From contig CAKUDG010000003.1 in the NCBI GenBank assembly GCA_934644965.1, positions 62,001 through 126,000 of the forward strand: DNA of 64,000 bases, given 5' to 3'. Below are positions 1 to 8,295 of the stretch, piece after piece. Made by a program: the position numbers and the translations under genes. This stretch comes from an uncultured Victivallales bacterium (GTDB taxonomy: Bacteria > Verrucomicrobiota > Lentisphaeria > Victivallales > UBA1829). The notes beneath the pieces are model-generated. The model was not told where the DNA came from, made no database searches, and saw only the letters and a list, made by a program, of their open reading frames with translations. Numbering within the stretch: position 1 is the stretch's first letter; each line of letters opens with the position of its first letter.

Positions 1-64
1 GAAACACCTGGAATTTCCAGCATATCACATCAAGGGAAAAAACGAGAGACAGGAATCAGAGGCT

Positions 65-688
65 ATGATCTATTTAGTCAGAAGTGCAAGGAGACAAGGA
101 TTGCCATTCCGGCTTTCTTCGCTGGCGCTTCTGCTTGTGGCGGCATCGGCAGTTCTTGCTGCGGTCCTTCTCTGGCAGGGGATCCGGAAGCTCTGTGACT
201 TTTGCGACCGTTACTCCCGCTACGACGCATTGATTCTGGAAGCCGGCAGAAGAAATGGAGTGGATCCCCGTCTTTTGAAGGCGGTGATCTGGCGTGAAAG
301 CCGTTTCCGCCCGGATGCTCGCGGAACGAAGGGGGAAATCGGTCTGATGCAGATCATGCCGAAGGCCTCTGCTCAGGACTGGGCGGATGCGCAGGGAGTA
401 AAACTTCCTTCCAGAGGTGCTCTTGCCGATCCCGCATTGAATATAGAGATCGGATCCTGGTATCTGGGACGCGCTCTCTGGAAATGGCGGGGCTACAAGG
501 ATCACGTGGTGCTGGCTCTGGCTGAATACAATGCCGGGCCGCGCAATGCCAGAGCGTGGAAGCCGCAGACTCCGGAGGGATCTGCTCTGGATAAAATTTC
601 CATTGCCTCCACGCTTTCCTACGTCAAATCCATTCTGGGGAAATATGAAACGTACAAGAAAACATGGAAAATGGATCAGAAGGAGTAG
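65..688 (+). CDS. Membrane-anchored lytic transglycosylase (SLT domain)
   Basis: A 207-residue protein with a basic N-terminus and one hydrophobic segment at about residues 18-39, so a signal anchor facing the periplasm. The rest is a soluble lytic transglycosylase domain of the Slt70/MltE type, which cleaves the MurNAc-GlcNAc bond of peptidoglycan. Visible family motifs are the catalytic glutamate in WRES (about E78), GLMQIMP (93-99) and AEYNAGP (about 153-159). The length is typical of a minimal single-domain enzyme. The ATG has only a weak upstream purine stretch. The next gene starts 4 bp after the stop, so the two are probably cotranscribed. The family call is secure; the physiological substrate is inferred. 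Confidence 0.93.
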   Translation: MIYLVRSARRQGLPFRLSSLALLLVAASAVLAAVLLWQGIRKLCDFCDRYSRYDALILEAGRRNGVDPRLLKAVIWRESRFRPDARGTKGEIGLMQIMPKASAQDWADAQGVKLPSRGALADPALNIEIGSWYLGRALWKWRGYKDHVVLALAEYNAGPRNARAWKPQTPEGSALDKISIASTLSYVKSILGKYETYKKTWKMDQKE

Positions 689-692
689 ACTT

Positions 693-1433
693 ATGACACC
701 TGCACTGAAAACGGCCTTCGGAATGCTTTTCTCCGCTCTGGGAATGACTCTGGCGCTTTCTCTTCCGGCTCAGGAAACGCAGACGACCGGCAACGGAAAA
801 ATCATCAGAATTGATTTTGAACACAGCAAACTTGATTCCGACGGAATCCCCGAAGGATGGGTTTACAAAGGGAAAATCGGGACTCCGGATCCGGTTTACG
901 AAATTGTGAAGGATCCTGTTTCCGGGAAGAAGGTCCTGAAAATCACGGCGGACCGTGCAAGCGGGGCCATTCTTTTTGACATGAAGAACATCAGTCTGGA
1001 AAAATATCCTTATATGCGCTGGAAGTGGATGGTCGAAAAACTTCCTGACGGAGCGGACGGGCTTATTGACGAGAAAGACGATCAGGGGATTGCCGTTTAC
1101 ATGGGAAGCGGTCGTTTTACCCAGACCAGTGTGGCATACCGATGGGAGAATCTGACGGCAAAGGGAACAAAAGGACAGGCAAAATACGGAGCGGGTTTCG
1201 TCAAAGTCTTCTGGGAAGCCATGCGCAATTATCAGGATGGCACGGGAAAATGGTATACGGATGAATGCAATGTCAGGGAGGATTTGAAAAAGGCTCTTGA
1301 TGTCAAAAAGATTCCGGAAAAGAATCTGGCTCTGAGCATTTCCTCCAACAGTCAATATACGGGTACAAAGGCTGTTTCTTATCTGGAATACATTGAATTC
1401 CTCGAACTTCCGCCTTCAAACAAGGAAAAATAA
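693..1433 (+). CDS. DUF3047 secreted protein
   Basis: A 246-residue protein starting at an ATG nine bases after an AAGGAG ribosome binding site. A longer in-frame reading from 531 would overlap the transglycosylase and lacks a signal peptide at its start, so it was rejected. Residues 1-27 form a signal peptide ending near LPAQ. The mature part matches the general pattern of DUF3047 proteins: a beta-sandwich-like region with RWKWMVEKLPDGAD, a YMGSG stretch, and a C-terminal YLEYIEFLEL strand. The function of the family is not established. Its coupling to a lytic transglycosylase suggests an envelope role, which is inference only. Confidence 0.8.
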   Translation: MTPALKTAFGMLFSALGMTLALSLPAQETQTTGNGKIIRIDFEHSKLDSDGIPEGWVYKGKIGTPDPVYEIVKDPVSGKKVLKITADRASGAILFDMKNISLEKYPYMRWKWMVEKLPDGADGLIDEKDDQGIAVYMGSGRFTQTSVAYRWENLTAKGTKGQAKYGAGFVKVFWEAMRNYQDGTGKWYTDECNVREDLKKALDVKKIPEKNLALSISSNSQYTGTKAVSYLEYIEFLELPPSNKEK

Positions 1434-1509
1434 ACTTTTTGGGGCAATCAAAAAAATACGGCAGGCAATGCCTGCCCGGGTGCAGGGAATGCAGCGAGAG
1501 CCGGGGAGT

Positions 1510-1539
1510 ATGAGGGCGAGGAGCCCTCATGCTTTTTTT
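1510..1539 (+). terminator. Rho-independent terminator after the DUF3047 gene
   Basis: A perfect 8-bp stem (ATGAGGGC, 1510-1517, pairing with GCCCTCAT, 1523-1530) with a 5-base loop is followed two bases later by seven T residues. It lies about 80 bp past the DUF3047 stop. A second short inverted repeat (GGCAGG...CCTGCC, 1460-1476) sits between the gene and this terminator. Confidence 0.8.
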
Positions 1540-1560
1540 ATTTATTTATTTTATTTTTTT

Positions 1561-1648
1561 TGCCTCCGGCGGCCAGCGTCTCGCCGCTGGACCGCGACAA
1601 GGTCACGGACCTTGACCTCGAGAAAAATGCTCAGCGCATTTTTCCGTA
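1561..1648. repeat. 88-bp three-hairpin repeat, copy 1
   Basis: Copy 1 of an element that recurs at 1723-1810 and, diverged, near 52689-52777. It contains three consecutive inverted repeats: CAGCG/CGCTG; AAGGTC/GACCTT with a 3-base loop; and AAAAATGC/GCATTTTT with a 5-base loop and T-rich 3' side. Both full copies end in CCGTA. The last hairpin looks terminator-like. The two nearby copies differ at only a handful of positions. Confidence 0.75.
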
Positions 1649-1651
1649 TCT

Positions 1652-1710
1652 TTGCTTCGCAATATTATTTTTCCATTGCTTCGCAAATTTTTTGTTTTGT
1701 TGCTTCGCAA
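1652..1710. repeat. Three 24-bp-spaced TTGCTTCGCAA micro-hairpins
   Basis: The 11-mer TTGCTTCGCAA occurs at 1652, 1676 and 1700, exactly 24 bp apart, with AT-rich spacers. Each copy can form a 4-bp stem closed by a TTC loop. The array fills the space between the two 88-bp elements. Confidence 0.75.
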
Positions 1711-1722
1711 ATTTTATTTTTT

Positions 1723-1810
1723 TGCCTCCGGCGGGCAGCGTCACGCCGCTGGAGTGCGACAAGGTCACGAACCTTGACCTTGAGAAAAATGCTCAGCGCA
1801 TTTTTCCGTA
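1723..1810. repeat. 88-bp three-hairpin repeat, copy 2
   Basis: Second copy of the element at 1561-1648, same length and same three inverted repeats. Substitutions fall mostly in loops (for example the loop of the first hairpin) or between stems. It ends about 12 bp before the stop codon of the minus-strand GTPase gene, so its last hairpin could also act as a terminator for either direction. Confidence 0.75.
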
Positions 1811-1822
1811 GTTCTCATTCCT

Positions 1823-2815
1823 TTATTTTCTGCGCAAAGACCGCGCTTCCATTTCCGCCTTCTCAAAAGCGAGACGCAGATCCTCCGGAGAAAGTGTCAT
1901 TCCCGATTCATAATAGGAAATGGCCGCCTGTCCGACGCCATACGTTGCCAAAGCCGCCAGGGGTGCTTTGAAAAAAAGCAAAAAGGTCGCCAGGAGTTTT
2001 TCCCCCGTGCTTCCCGTCAAAGCCAGAAGCAGTTCCGGGCCATGTTTCTCCGCCACCGGATATCCATACAGCGATGCGATTCTGGAAAGCATGTGTATTT
2101 CGTTGATAAACAAAGGGATGACATCCCATATTGGAATCGGCGGAGCGGAAATCAGGAACGCCCGTTTCATCGCTTTTTTCACACATTTTTCTGCAAGAAA
2201 ACGGTTCCGGATCCGCCATTCCTCCATACGGACGTCATAATAGTGTTTCCATCTTTTCTGAAAGGCAATCAGTTCCTCCCCGGACTCTTCCGCCTTCTCC
2301 GCCGCAAGGCGGGATGTCTGACTCATCAGACGGTTCAAACCGCTTTTCTCCGCGGCCGACACATAAAACACTTCTTCCGGCGGGAGAAGCGCTCCCACGG
2401 ATTCATTCAGAGACGCCAGCTGAGAAGCACGCAGCAGTTCACTTTTTGTCATCACCAGCAGGGAATGTTCCGGGAGCGAACGGAAAAGCTCCCAGTCTGC
2501 GCTCTGCATCCGTGCACCGGCGGAGTCCACGCAGTACCAGACACAATGAATCAAATCTTCAGTCCGTCCGCTGAAAAAACGGCGGCAGAGTTCCCCGTTG
2601 ATGAAAGAGGCGTATTCAGAAACCCCCATCCCCGGTTCCATGCCTTCGGAATCGATGAAATTCGCCGCTTCCGTCTCATAAACGTGGAAGCCTTTTGTCG
2701 CAGGCGCGGAATCGCTTACGGCGGATTCCGGAACGGTCCCTTTCTCGGTAACAGACTGGATCAGAGAGGTTTTTCCTGCTCCTGTCCGTCCGCAGAGAAG
2801 GATATTCGGCTTCAT
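1823..2815 (-). CDS. GTPase with hydrophobic C-terminal domain (GTPase B)
   Basis: A 330-residue protein starting at an ATG that overlaps the stop of the upstream GTPase gene in an ATGA junction, so the two are translationally coupled. The G1 loop GRTGAGKTS is at residues 9-17 and a DSEG sequence fits the G3 switch. The G4 position reads TKSE, lacking the specificity aspartate of the usual NKxD. The C-terminal half has hydrophobic stretches (LISAPPIPIWDVIPLF and LLATFLLFF) reminiscent of DUF697-type tails in Era-like GTPases. It is probably a paralog of its neighbour that diverged. Cellular role unknown; membrane association is inferred from the tail. Confidence 0.78.
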   Translation of the reverse strand: MKPNILLCGRTGAGKTSLIQSVTEKGTVPESAVSDSAPATKGFHVYETEAANFIDSEGMEPGMGVSEYASFINGELCRRFFSGRTEDLIHCVWYCVDSAGARMQSADWELFRSLPEHSLLVMTKSELLRASQLASLNESVGALLPPEEVFYVSAAEKSGLNRLMSQTSRLAAEKAEESGEELIAFQKRWKHYYDVRMEEWRIRNRFLAEKCVKKAMKRAFLISAPPIPIWDVIPLFINEIHMLSRIASLYGYPVAEKHGPELLLALTGSTGEKLLATFLLFFKAPLAALATYGVGQAAISYYESGMTLSPEDLRLAFEKAEMEARSLRRK

Positions 2816-3972
2816 TTTTTCGCTCCGGAAGAACGCAGAAGATCGTAACAAAGCGTAAACGCCTTCCAGTCGAATTCGATAACGGATGTTTTTTCTCCGC
2901 GGACTCTGGCAATGGCGATTTTTTCAAAAGTGTTCCGTACGTAAAGGCCCATGGCTCCTGTCAGAGAGGCGGCCACAGCCGCATTGATTCCATTCCCCAG
3001 TCCCGGCAGAAGTTTCAGGAGCGAGGAAGCCGCAAACACTCCCGCCCCGCGCGCCAGGAAAGGCAGAAGCGCCTCCTTCAGCGCTGCTTCCCGCAAGTTG
3101 TACAGCGCCGCCAGAGAGCCGATCATCGCGGCCTGTATCGGAACCAGCACACTCGAATCGGCAACAGGGATCGGGGTGACGCCAACCGCGGCGGCGGCGG
3201 AAACAGCGGCGGAAACAATCGCCTTCGCACGAAAAGATTTTGCACGAATGCGTTCAATTTTCAATTCAAGATCCAGTTTCTGAGCCTCGGCAAAAGCGTC
3301 ACGGTAGGCATCGGGGAGAAGTTCGCAGCTGAGACGGACAAGGTCAAGACAGCCTTCGGATCCGCTTTCTTCATCGCTGCAGGCGATGATCCGTCTGTCA
3401 GGGACCCCTGCCCCGGTCAGACGTGCCCGCATCGCCTCCAGCTGAGCCGGCCGGGTGATGTCGCGCTTGGTCAGGACAACAATCTCGTCGGCGGGATCAA
3501 AAATATGACGGATCAAATTCAAATCGCAGTCCGTCACCCTTGCGCCGCATCCCTGAATGGTGTACCAGACCAGATGGATATGAGAATCCACATCGGGATC
3601 CATCTGCCGTTCCCGAATGAAGGAGCGTGTCTGACGGATGAAGTCCTCCTCCTTCATTCCGAGTTCCAATCCGCGGGAATCCCAGAGACGGATATGTTCA
3701 TTTTCATAGCAGTCATACCCCCCCGTCACGGGCGCACCGCTTCCGATCCTCTCCTCCGGGACAAGATCCTTTCCGCAGACCGCGCGGATCAGAGAGGTCT
3801 TCCCGCTCCCGGTATACCCGCAAATCAGAATGTTCGGACGCTTCGGAAGATTGTTTGCCCAGTCCCGTGCACAGGTTTCCTGGAAAAGCCGTTCATAATT
3901 TCTCCCGGAAGGGAGAGAGGCGTCTCCGGGAGTTTTCCCGGCAAGGCTTTTGTTTTCTTCTTCAGGCGGCAT
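2812..3972 (-). CDS. GTPase with DUF697-like tail (GTPase A)
   Basis: A 386-residue protein. Residues 48-60 hold the strand and P-loop GYTGSGKTS, DSRG at about 98-101 fits G3, and TKRD at about 168-171 fits G4, so guanine nucleotide binding is likely. About residues 235-365 are alanine-rich and hydrophobic and include VGVTPIPVADS, a sequence type seen in DUF697 domains of Era/YfjP-like GTPases. The start is preceded by AAGGAG at an 11-base spacing. It forms a two-gene unit with the paralogous GTPase downstream. The pathway is unknown; proteins of this type often act at the inner membrane, which is inferred here. Confidence 0.82.
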   Translation of the reverse strand: MPPEEENKSLAGKTPGDASLPSGRNYERLFQETCARDWANNLPKRPNILICGYTGSGKTSLIRAVCGKDLVPEERIGSGAPVTGGYDCYENEHIRLWDSRGLELGMKEEDFIRQTRSFIRERQMDPDVDSHIHLVWYTIQGCGARVTDCDLNLIRHIFDPADEIVVLTKRDITRPAQLEAMRARLTGAGVPDRRIIACSDEESGSEGCLDLVRLSCELLPDAYRDAFAEAQKLDLELKIERIRAKSFRAKAIVSAAVSAAAAVGVTPIPVADSSVLVPIQAAMIGSLAALYNLREAALKEALLPFLARGAGVFAASSLLKLLPGLGNGINAAVAASLTGAMGLYVRNTFEKIAIARVRGEKTSVIEFDWKAFTLCYDLLRSSGAKK

Positions 3973-4074
3973 CTTCCAGACGTCTCCTTTTCAGGTGGAT
4001 CAAAGCTGTTGCTGCGCGGGCTGAGAGAGAGAGAAGCGGGAGTCCAATTCTTCGTCTTTCCCGGAAGAACTCTC

Positions 4075-5349
4075 TCAGACTTGGGCCAGCGCCTGTTCAA
4101 AATCCGCGATGATGTCGTCTATATTTTCCAGACCGACGGAAACACGGATCAGATCCGGAGACACTCCGGCCGCCTTCAGTTCCTCTTCTGTCAGCTGACG
4201 GTGGGTCATGCTGGCCGGATGCAGCACACAAGTCCGGATATCCGCCACATGCACGACAATCGAAGCCAGTTTCAGGGAATTCATCACCTTTTCCCCAGCC
4301 GCCTTTCCGCCTTTCACTCCGAAACACAACACTCCGCTTCCTCCGCGCAGATAGCGTTTCGCCTTCGCATATTGAGAGTTCGACTTCAAAAACGGATAAT
4401 TCACCCAGCCCACTTTCGGATGTCTTTCCAGATATTCCGCCAGAGCCAGAGCATTCTCGCAATGACGCGGCATGCGTACATGAAGCGTTTCCGCCCCCAG
4501 ATTCGCCAGAAACGCATTGAACGGCATCATCGGCACGCCGAAATCGCGGATCCACTGGACACGGAGCTTGACGGAATAAGGGGATTGTGCAAAATTTTCC
4601 GTATAAACCAGACCATGATAACTTTCATCGGGTTCAGTGAATTCGGGGAACTTGCCGTTCCGCCAGTCGAAACTGCCTTTTTCGACAATGATCCCGCCTA
4701 CGCTGGTGGCATGCCCGTCGATATATTTCGTGGAGGAATGCGTCACGATATCCGCGCCGTAATCAAACGGGTTGCAGAGAAAAGGCGAAGGGAAGGTGTT
4801 GTCCACAATCAGCGGGACGCCCAATGCCTTCGCCGCTTTTGAAAACTCCTCAAAATCTGCAACGACCAGGGCTGGATTTGCCAGTGTTTCGGTGAAGACC
4901 GCACGTGTTTCCGGCCGGGCGGCGGAGAGAATTTCCTCCGCCGTCGCTTCCGACGGGACAAATGTGACTGTAATCCCCATTTTTTTCAACGTATTGGTAA
5001 AGAAGGCAGTCGTTCCACCATAGAGTCCTCCGGAAGCCAGCACATGTCCGCCGCAGGTGCAGATGTTCATAATGGAGAGTGCGTTTGCGGTCTGCCCCGC
5101 GGACACCGCTACGGCTGCAACGCCTCCTTCCAGCGCCGCAATTTTCTTTTCGAAGGCGTCCACCGTGGGATTGGCCAGACGTGTATAGAAATAGCCGGGC
5201 ACTTTCAGATCAAAAAGATCCGCCACGCTTTGCGCGTCATCATATTTATAAGTTGTGCTCTGTACAATCGGGACGATTCTGGGATCTCCGTTTCCCGGTT
5301 CATATCCAGCCTGCACCGCTCTCGTTTCAAATTTCCAATTCTGATTCAT
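4075..5349 (-). CDS. metY: O-acetylhomoserine sulfhydrylase (PLP enzyme)
   Basis: A 424-residue Cys/Met metabolism PLP-dependent enzyme of the MetY class, expected to make homocysteine from O-acetylhomoserine and sulfide in the cytoplasm. The sequence opens with TRAVQAGYEP and PIVQSTTYKY and carries the PLP-lysine motif SSTKYIDGH, all typical of the family; the length is also typical of MetY and longer than MetB/MetC. The start at 5349 follows GGAGG by about nine bases. An upstream in-frame start at 5388 has no signal for translation. It stands alone between the GTPases and a sulfur-type exporter, which fits sulfur metabolism. Confidence 0.95.
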   Translation of the reverse strand: MNQNWKFETRAVQAGYEPGNGDPRIVPIVQSTTYKYDDAQSVADLFDLKVPGYFYTRLANPTVDAFEKKIAALEGGVAAVAVSAGQTANALSIMNICTCGGHVLASGGLYGGTTAFFTNTLKKMGITVTFVPSEATAEEILSAARPETRAVFTETLANPALVVADFEEFSKAAKALGVPLIVDNTFPSPFLCNPFDYGADIVTHSSTKYIDGHATSVGGIIVEKGSFDWRNGKFPEFTEPDESYHGLVYTENFAQSPYSVKLRVQWIRDFGVPMMPFNAFLANLGAETLHVRMPRHCENALALAEYLERHPKVGWVNYPFLKSNSQYAKAKRYLRGGSGVLCFGVKGGKAAGEKVMNSLKLASIVVHVADIRTCVLHPASMTHRQLTEEELKAAGVSPDLIRVSVGLENIDDIIADFEQALAQV

Positions 5350-5443
5350 AAAAACAAACCTCCGCCGTATGGACGGCATTTTTCCCATTGAAACTGTTTG
5401 CCGGAATATACCACTCTTTCCGTTTTATTGCAACGGGAGCATC

Positions 5444-6214
5444 TCAGAAAAGGTGATCCGGAAAAAGAAGTTTCAAGGCCGAAATCACCACAAGGACCTG
5501 AATGATCCATTCAAAAAGCTTCTGCGGCGCTTTCCGGATGAACACTATTCCCAGAACCGCCCCCAACAGCAGAAACGGCAGCATGGCCAGATCCGCGCGG
5601 AAGGCCGACTCTGTAATCCGCCCTTCCGCCACAAAGAGCGGGAGTTTGATCCAGTTCAGAATCATGAAATACCATGCGCATGTCCCCATATATTCCTCTT
5701 TTGGAAGACGCATGGCAAGAAGATAAAGGGCCATGACGGGGCCCGCAGCGTTCGCCACCTGCGTCGTGAATCCGGCCGTCAGACCGACCAGAAACACAAA
5801 CGCCGCATGATCCGGAATTTTTTCCTGGCTGATATAACGGTTCCGGATCCAGTTCAGAAGGGCAAGAAAGAGAATAATCACTCCGATTGCCGTCCGGAGG
5901 AGACGATCGTCAATCAGATGCAGAGTCAGACTTCCGATTCCCATTCCGCAAAGAGCGCACGGAAGAAGGCGCAGGACGAGTTTCCAGTTCGCTCCGCGCC
6001 GGTAATAGGACACAGCCATCAGATCCGCGGCGCAAAGCATCATCAGCTGAAGACCTGTCGAAAGTTTAGTCGGAAACATGAGGGCAAGCATCACGACCGG
6101 CAGAGTCCCGATCCCCGGCATTCCGGTCTTGTTGATCCCAATCAGAAGCGCTGAAACGGCCAGTGTGATCAGCTGGGGCGTACTCATGTCCCGGAAAAAG
6201 AAATCATAGATCAT
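5444..6214 (-). CDS. TSUP/TauE-SafE family membrane transporter
   Basis: A 256-residue polytopic inner-membrane protein with about eight hydrophobic segments in two halves, as in the TSUP (TauE/SafE, DUF81) family. Conserved-looking features are the N-terminal INKTGMPGIG and the mid-protein GFTTQVANAAGP, which are the two repeated pore motifs of this family. Family members move sulfite, sulfonates or other organic anions. Its position about 95 bp upstream of metY makes a sulfur compound plausible, but the substrate is inferred. The ATG follows GGAG with an eight-base spacing. Confidence 0.9.
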   Translation of the reverse strand: MIYDFFFRDMSTPQLITLAVSALLIGINKTGMPGIGTLPVVMLALMFPTKLSTGLQLMMLCAADLMAVSYYRRGANWKLVLRLLPCALCGMGIGSLTLHLIDDRLLRTAIGVIILFLALLNWIRNRYISQEKIPDHAAFVFLVGLTAGFTTQVANAAGPVMALYLLAMRLPKEEYMGTCAWYFMILNWIKLPLFVAEGRITESAFRADLAMLPFLLLGAVLGIVFIRKAPQKLFEWIIQVLVVISALKLLFPDHLF

Positions 6215-6274
6215 CCCTGTTTCTCCAAAGAATCCTCTCCGGGAAAAATCTTCCAGATCAGAAATAGAGTGAAT

Positions 6275-6303
6275 AAAAAAAGGAGAACCCTTTCCGGCTC
6301 TCC
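6275..6303 (-). terminator. Rho-independent terminator after argC
   Basis: Read on the minus strand, GGAGAGCC (6296-6303) pairs with GGTTCTCC (6282-6289), eight base pairs with one G-T wobble, followed by seven T residues. It lies about 45 bp past the argC stop and upstream of the TSUP gene. Confidence 0.7.
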
Positions 6304-6346
6304 CTTCAAATCAGATGCGCTCCCGATTCAGATCCCCCGGAGACTC

Positions 6347-7375
6347 TCAAAGAAGCCCGAGCGACTCCGTTAATCCGAAGCGGATGTTCATGCACTGCAC
6401 AGCCTGCCCCGCTGCGCCCTTTGTCAGATTATCAATACAGCTGAAAACAAGAAGCTTGTCCGCATGGGAATCCAGAACATATCCGAATTCACAGACATTG
6501 GTCAGCGTCACATGCTTCGTATCCGGCAGTTTCCCCGGAGGCAGAATCCGGACAAACTGTTCCTTCCCGTAAGCTTCTTCAAAAGTTTTTGCGACGGCCT
6601 CCATGCTGCACGCCGGCGTCGGATTCATCACAAGGGTCGAATTGATTCCCCGGTTGACCGGGATCAGGTGCGGAATGAAGTTCATCGCCAGATCCGGCAC
6701 TCCTGCTGCCAGGGCAAGTTCCTGTTCAATTTCAGGGAGATGTCTATGCCCTGCCGGAGCATAGGCTCGAATGCTCTCATTGCATTCCGGGAAAATATAC
6801 GGCAGATCCACCTTGCGCCCCGCGCCGGTGACGCCGCTCAGACTCGCCACAACGATTCCCTCCGGAGAAACAAGCCCTGCATGAAGCAGCGCAGTCGCCG
6901 GGAGAATAATGCTCGTCGGATAACATCCCGGACAGGCAATCAGATTCGCCGTGCGGATCTGTTCGCGATTCCGTTCCGGCAGTCCGTAAACAGCCGTCTT
7001 CAGCAGTTCCGGCGCGGGATGATCCGCGCCGTAGTACTTTCTGTACTTCTCCGTGGATTTCAGGCGGAAATCTGCACTGATGTCAATGGCGACCACTCCC
7101 GCTTTCGTCAGTGGAATGGCAAATTCGGATGCAAGGCCATGAGGCAAGGCAAGAAACGCCGTATCGCACTCTTCCGCGATCTGTTCGACATCGGGAGCAG
7201 AAAAAGACAATCCCGTTCCCGCAAGCCTCGGAAAAATCTCCGCAATATCCTTCCCCGCATTCTGACGGGAGGTAATGACTTTGATCTCCACCTCGGGATG
7301 ACGGGTCAGAAGCCTCAGAAGCTCTTCACCCGCATAACCGGACGCACCCACAATCCCCACACGAACTTTTGACAT
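6347..7375 (-). CDS. argC: N-acetyl-gamma-glutamyl-phosphate reductase
   Basis: A 342-residue NADPH-dependent enzyme of arginine biosynthesis, reducing N-acetylglutamyl-5-phosphate to the semialdehyde. The N-terminal dinucleotide fold reads VGIVGASGYAGEELLRLL. The active-site cysteine lies in IACPGCYPTS and a downstream HRHLPEIEQE supplies the conserved histidine region. The chosen ATG follows GGGAGA and begins right at the Rossmann strand; a 27-residue longer reading would run into the rpsI terminator hairpin and was rejected. Other arginine genes except argS are not adjacent. Confidence 0.96.
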   Translation of the reverse strand: MSKVRVGIVGASGYAGEELLRLLTRHPEVEIKVITSRQNAGKDIAEIFPRLAGTGLSFSAPDVEQIAEECDTAFLALPHGLASEFAIPLTKAGVVAIDISADFRLKSTEKYRKYYGADHPAPELLKTAVYGLPERNREQIRTANLIACPGCYPTSIILPATALLHAGLVSPEGIVVASLSGVTGAGRKVDLPYIFPECNESIRAYAPAGHRHLPEIEQELALAAGVPDLAMNFIPHLIPVNRGINSTLVMNPTPACSMEAVAKTFEEAYGKEQFVRILPPGKLPDTKHVTLTNVCEFGYVLDSHADKLLVFSCIDNLTKGAAGQAVQCMNIRFGLTESLGLL

Positions 7376-7400
7376 GACAGAACTCTCCCTGTAGAAATAA

Positions 7401-7426
7401 CAAGACTTCGCCGAAACGAAGTCTTG
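7401..7426 (-). terminator. Hairpin between rpsI and argC
   Basis: A perfect 10-bp stem (CAAGACTTCG / CGAAGTCTTG) with a six-base loop lies between the rpsI stop and the argC start. On the minus strand it is followed by a mixed TTATTTCT tract, so it may be a leaky terminator or a processing site separating ribosomal and arginine genes. Confidence 0.55.
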
Positions 7427-7456
7427 ATGAGAAATACAAATATGGAATCCAGACAA

Positions 7457-7852
7457 TTACCGTTTCGAGAACTGGAAACGTTTTCTCGCTCCGGGCTGAC
7501 CGGGTTTCTTCCGTTCTTTTTCGCGGGAATCGCGGGTCAGCATGCCCGAATCTTTCAGAACGGGCTTGTAATTTTCGTCCGTCTTGACAAGTGCTCTGGA
7601 AATCGCGTGACGCAGCGCTCCCGCCTGTCCCGCTTTGCCACCGCCCACAATCGAAGCGGAAACGTCATAAAGTCCCACGGTCCCGCTCACTTTCATCGGC
7701 TGCATGATGTAGCCGCGAAGAGCTTCCGTGTCAAAATACTTTTCAAAGTCCTCGCCGTTGACCTTGATTTTCCCGGACCCGCTGCTCATGCGCACACGAG
7801 CACTCGCACTTTTCCTGCGTCCGGTCGCACAAATTTCAGAAGTTTTGTTCAT
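7457..7852 (-). CDS. rpsI: Small ribosomal subunit protein uS9
   Basis: A 131-residue S9 protein. It has the family N-terminal ATGRRKSASARVRM, a KIKVNG region and the C-terminal basic tail ending KRFQFSKR that reaches into the ribosomal P site. It lies 14 bp downstream of rplM, the conserved bacterial order L13-S9, so the two form one transcript. Confidence 0.98.
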   Translation of the reverse strand: MNKTSEICATGRRKSASARVRMSSGSGKIKVNGEDFEKYFDTEALRGYIMQPMKVSGTVGLYDVSASIVGGGKAGQAGALRHAISRALVKTDENYKPVLKDSGMLTRDSREKERKKPGQPGARKRFQFSKR

Positions 7853-7866
7853 TCTGGTGTTCTCCC

Positions 7867-8295
7867 TTAGATTTCAGCCTTTTCCGGTTTCTGCGCACCA
7901 TGCGGATGTTCGGCGGTGGCGTACACTTTCAGCTTGCGGTACTGAGACCGGCCAAGACGGCCTTTCGGAAGCATCCCCCACACGGCCTCGCGGATCAGGC
8001 GTTCCGAATTCCGGGCACGGACTTCCTTCGCGGTCGCAAACTTGTGTCCGCTCCGGTATCCGGTATATTTTTCATAAATCTTGGTCACTTCCTTGCTCCC
8101 CGTCAGGAGAACTTTGTCCGCGTTGATCACAATCACCACCGCTCCGGTGTCCACATGCGGCGTGTAGGTGGGAAGATCTTTGCCGCGAAGACAATTCGCA
8201 ACTTTTACGGCAAGACGTCCCAGCGGAACGTCCGCGGCGTCGAACAGCACATGTCTGAGCTTGATCTCGCCGGTCTTGGCCAAGTAAGTCTTCAT
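7867..8295 (-). CDS. rplM: Large ribosomal subunit protein uL13
   Basis: A 142-residue L13 protein with recognisable DAADVPLGRLAVKVANCLRGK and AVWGMLPKGRLGR motifs. The ATG at 8295 is preceded by GGAG with a ten-base gap. An in-frame TTG three codons earlier is closer to the GGAG but adds nothing recognisable. First gene of the rplM-rpsI operon. Confidence 0.98.
   Translation of the reverse strand: MKTYLAKTGEIKLRHVLFDAADVPLGRLAVKVANCLRGKDLPTYTPHVDTGAVVIVINADKVLLTGSKEVTKIYEKYTGYRSGHKFATAKEVRARNSERLIREAVWGMLPKGRLGRSQYRKLKVYATAEHPHGAQKPEKAEI

Larger units (their letters stand above)
1434..1822. other. Non-coding repeat island between convergent genes
   Basis: This 389-bp stretch separates the DUF3047 gene (plus) from the GTPase pair (minus). 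It contains the terminator at 1510-1539, two 88-bp elements and three 24-bp spaced units, each described separately. Short reading frames across it exist only because the two 88-bp copies are 162 bp apart, a multiple of three. I see no ribosome binding site or family resemblance supporting a protein. Confidence 0.7.

Noticed and set aside
1561..1810. Possible CRISPR array
   Set aside because: Only two long copies plus three 11-mers with AT-rich spacers; no unique spacers of uniform length and no cas genes.
1560..1811. An 83-codon frame repeating a DLEKNAQRIFP-like peptide
   Set aside because: It arises from two DNA hairpin elements spaced by a multiple of three; no ribosome binding site, and the third genomic copy does not keep the peptide.
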